Position numbers and translations under genes: made by a program. DNA of 23,451 bases from an uncultured Clostridia bacterium (lineage in GTDB: Bacteria; Bacillota; Clostridia; Christensenellales; Aristaeellaceae): assembly GCA_937934775.1 (NCBI GenBank), contig CALGYL010000236.1, forward strand, positions 1 through 23,451, read 5' to 3'. Positions 21,739-23,451 of this stretch are shown one piece after another; positions within the stretch are counted from its first letter, which is position 1, and each line of letters opens with the position of its first letter. The notes under the pieces were generated by a model. It was not told the origin of the DNA. It did not search any database and worked only from the letters and a program-made list of their open reading frames with translations.

Positions 21739-22454
21739 TACCAGACGACCTCCTGGCTGGTCAAGGCCAGAATGTGCAGGATGCTGCCCCGCATGTCCTG
21801 CACGTGCAGTCCGCCCTGAGTATCCAGACTTGCGATCAGCACCTTGGAGAACTCCATCCCGTAATGGCCCAAAAGCGCCCGAAGCCAGCCCTCATCCTTC
21901 CCCGACATGGACAGGTTGTGCTTTTGCAGCCTCCCGTTTTCAATCAGGATCAGCGGCAGGCCCTCGTAGCCGGGCCGAAGGTTCAAATCCTCGGTGGTAA
22001 CGGCGCGCTTGGCGGCGTGCGGAAAGGCGGTGATGTTGCCATCCGTCTCCACAATGGCGGTGCCGCAGGTGCTGGGGTCCAGGAAGCCCGCCTCCCGAAG
22101 GCCCTCCTGCAAGTCGGAAAGGCTCATGCAAAGCCGTTCCAGTTCCACCTTGCTGATGATCCCCCGGGACACCACCACCGAAGGCTTGCCTGAGATGAAC
22201 GCACGGATGCGGTCGCTCTTCATGCACAGGAGGGTCAACGAGCCGTTGACCACGTACAGCGCCAGGATGGGCAGAAGCCCGTGGAACAGCGGCGTAGAGA
22301 TGTCCGCCATCGGCGTTACCAGAAGGTCCGCCACCATGATGGCCAGCGCGAATTCGTAGGGCTGAAACTGGCCCAACTGGTGTTTTCCGGTCGCGCGCAT
22401 GGTGGCCACCATAGCCAGATACAGTATGATCGCACGAATGAAGATCGTCAGCAC
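21738..22454 (-). CDS. DUF421 (YetF-like) membrane protein
   Basis: This 238-residue protein of the DUF421/YetF family has three N-terminal membrane helices and a C-terminal cytoplasmic or peripheral domain. The hallmark RATGKHQLGQFQPYEFALAI (20-39) is followed by VADLLVTPMADISTPL. KPSVVVSRGIISKVELERLCMSLSDLQEGLREAG then marks the conserved core. I prefer the GTG at 22454, with GGAGG eight bases upstream; it places the first helix at the N-terminus as in relatives. The open frame reaches a TTG at 22505 without a good RBS. YetF-like proteins have been tied to spore and membrane functions in Bacillus, but the biochemical role is not settled. It is coupled to the DUF4363 gene. Confidence 0.9.
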   Translation of the reverse strand: MLTIFIRAIILYLAMVATMRATGKHQLGQFQPYEFALAIMVADLLVTPMADISTPLFHGLLPILALYVVNGSLTLLCMKSDRIRAFISGKPSVVVSRGIISKVELERLCMSLSDLQEGLREAGFLDPSTCGTAIVETDGNITAFPHAAKRAVTTEDLNLRPGYEGLPLILIENGRLQKHNLSMSGKDEGWLRALLGHYGMEFSKVLIASLDTQGGLHVQDMRGSILHILALTSQEVVW

Positions 22455-22630
22455 GACAAACGCCTCCGGGTACAGTATGCGTTCTTTGAGGCATAATTCA
22501 TACAATTTCCCGAACTTTCCGTGCCACGCTTGCTTTTTCCCGGAAAATAGGGCACACTGTGTGGTAGAGGCGGCAACTATTCCCGCCGCTCATCATACAC
22601 TTGAACGCAACAGGAAATGAGGTGTATTGC

Positions 22631-23230
22631 ATGCCACTGTTTCAGGATTTCGGAAAACGCGTGTCTGAAGTGGCCAAGAACGTTGGTCAGAAGACACAGG
22701 AAGCCGCGGAGGTCGCCCGGCTGAACAGCCGCATCTCTGCCAAGGAGGCCGAGATTGAGCAGCTCTTCCTGCAGATCGGAAAGGCCTACTATTCTATGCG
22801 CGGGGCGGGCGGCGCATGCGAAGCGGCCGACCTGTTCTGTCAGAAAGTCACCCAACTGGAAGCCGAGTGCGAGGCGACGCGCAAGGAAATTGACGCGCTG
22901 AAGCATCAGAGCCGCTGCCCCAACTGCGGCGGCGTACAGCCCATCGAGGCCAGCTTCTGCGCAAGCTGCGGCACCAAGCTGCCCAAGCCGCCGCGCCCGG
23001 AGCCGGAGCCGGAACCCGAACCCGAGCCGGAACCCGAACCCGAGCCGGAGCCGGAAGCGCCCAAGGAGCCCGAGCCCGAAGCGCCCCGGACGATGACCGC
23101 GGGCGGCGCGGAGATCATTTGGCCGGCGCCCTCCCCCGCGCCCGAACCGCCCACCGCGGAACAGCCCAGCGAACCCGCGCCGGAAGAGGCAGCGCCCGAG
23201 GAGCCGTCGCCCGAGGAACCCAAGGAATAA
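22631..23230 (+). CDS. Coiled-coil, zinc-ribbon protein with Pro-Glu repeat tail
   Basis: This 199-residue cytoplasmic-looking protein has three parts. Residues 1-92 are helical, with a probable coiled coil (about 25-92: RLNSRISAKEAEIEQLFLQI through LEAECEATRKEIDALKHQ). A zinc ribbon follows, with Cys96, Cys99, Cys110 and Cys113 (CPNC...CASC). The acidic, Pro-rich tail (116-199) includes ten Pro-Glu dipeptides and further Glu/Pro/Ala stretches. Helical-plus-zinc-ribbon proteins are widespread in Clostridia with no fixed role. The ATG at 22631 has GAGGTG six bases upstream; the frame extends to a TTG at 22601 without support. There is no signal peptide or membrane segment. It is divergent from the YetF gene and followed by a strong terminator. 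Confidence 0.85.
   Translation: MPLFQDFGKRVSEVAKNVGQKTQEAAEVARLNSRISAKEAEIEQLFLQIGKAYYSMRGAGGACEAADLFCQKVTQLEAECEATRKEIDALKHQSRCPNCGGVQPIEASFCASCGTKLPKPPRPEPEPEPEPEPEPEPEPEPEAPKEPEPEAPRTMTAGGAEIIWPAPSPAPEPPTAEQPSEPAPEEAAPEEPSPEEPKE
22997..23056 (+). repeat. Hexanucleotide repeat encoding ten Pro-Glu dipeptides
   Basis: Ten copies of a 6-base unit (CCG-GAG, CCG-GAA, CCC-GAA or CCC-GAG) encode residues 123-142 of the zinc-ribbon protein. The synonymous variation arranges into longer repeated blocks, so copy number could vary by slippage without changing frame. Confidence 0.9.
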
Positions 23231-23262
23231 CGATCGCCATCCATAGCCCTTCCTGATCCCCA

Positions 23263-23304
23263 GGCGTTGAAAAACCCCATGTTTTTCAACGCCTTTTTAT
23301 TTTA
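23263..23304 (+). terminator. Intrinsic terminator of the zinc-ribbon protein gene
   Basis: A 12-base stem GGCGTTGAAAAA/TTTTTCAACGCC with a CCCCATG loop is followed by TTTTTATTTT, a textbook terminator about 32 bases past the stop. Confidence 0.93.
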
Positions 23305-23334
23305 CAAAATTTACGCTCCCGCCAAATCCCCCAT

Positions 23335-23363
23335 TTGATTTCACCGGCGCTTTGGTCTATAAT
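23335..23363 (+). promoter_or_regulatory. Strong sigma-A-type promoter for the gene at the right edge
   Basis: TTGATT (23335-23340) and a perfect TATAAT (23358-23363) are spaced by exactly 17 bases. Predicted start is near 23370, giving a leader of about 60 bases before the ATG at 23429. Confidence 0.8.
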
Positions 23364-23428
23364 GGAGAATGTATAGCCATATACAAGCACCCATGCAGCA
23401 CGGAAGAACGGTAAGGGAGGAAGCACCA

Positions 23429-23451
23429 TGATCTGGAATCCAAGGGCGGAG
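23429..23451 (+). CDS. Start of a gene cut by the window edge, possibly phenylacetate-CoA ligase
   Basis: Only MIWNPRA plus one partial codon are visible, after GGGAGG with a 7-base spacer. Many Clostridia phenylacetate-CoA ligases (PaaK family, AMP-forming) begin with Met-Ile-Trp-Asn followed by a short charged stretch, so that is the best guess. Seven residues cannot prove it. The start itself is well supported by the RBS and the promoter upstream. Confidence 0.45.

Overview
The window looks like a chromosomal stretch of a GC-rich Clostridia-type Firmicute. The evidence is strong Shine-Dalgarno sites (GGAGG and variants), frequent TTG/GTG starts, sigma-A-like promoters (TTGACA/TATAAT, often with a TGn extended -10), and gene sets typical of that group: DUF421+DUF4363, a BMP-type nucleoside importer, and an XRE-cupin regulator heading potABCD. 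The genus cannot be fixed from sequence alone. I see no phage, insertion sequence, CRISPR array, tRNA or rRNA.

Layout. (1) Positions 1-1620, minus strand: a GT2 glycosyltransferase, then an ECF sigma factor translationally coupled by GTGA to a gene running off the left edge, probably its anti-sigma factor. (2) Positions 1860-6208, plus: a polyamine-import operon made of an XRE-cupin regulator and potA, potB, potC and potD, with a clear promoter and possible operator repeats. (3) Positions 6209-6628: a 420-base gene-free stretch holding a perfect 18-base palindrome, several hairpins and an orphan TATAAT. (4) Positions 6629-8905, minus: a 758-residue membrane-anchored protein carrying ten tandem His-Cys-Cys-Cys putative zinc modules, the most distinctive object in the window. 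(5) Positions 9256-12737, plus: a CapA-like protein, a tiny LysM protein, mutY, and a conserved-looking protein of unknown function. (6) Positions 12845-15765, minus: an NMT1/SsuA-type ABC importer (binding protein, permease, ATPase) followed by a small exported protein of unknown function. (7) Positions 15813-21332, plus: a BMP/nucleoside ABC importer (binding protein, hairpin, double ATPase, two permeases), then rpiB. (8) Positions 21355-22454, minus: a DUF421/YetF plus DUF4363 pair. (9) Positions 22631 to the end, plus: a coiled-coil/zinc-ribbon/Pro-Glu protein with a strong terminator, then a strong promoter and the first codons of a gene that may be phenylacetate-CoA ligase.

Themes. Three complete ABC importers (polyamine, an NMT1-family substrate, nucleoside) lie in about 20 kb. 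All three binding proteins have type-I signal peptides ending Ala-Leu-Ala before Glu and lack a lipobox cysteine, which is unusual for a single-membrane Gram-positive. The nucleoside importer followed by rpiB suggests salvage of nucleoside ribose into the pentose phosphate pathway. Many long opposite-strand open frames over these genes are artefacts of high GC and codon bias, and I have left them out.
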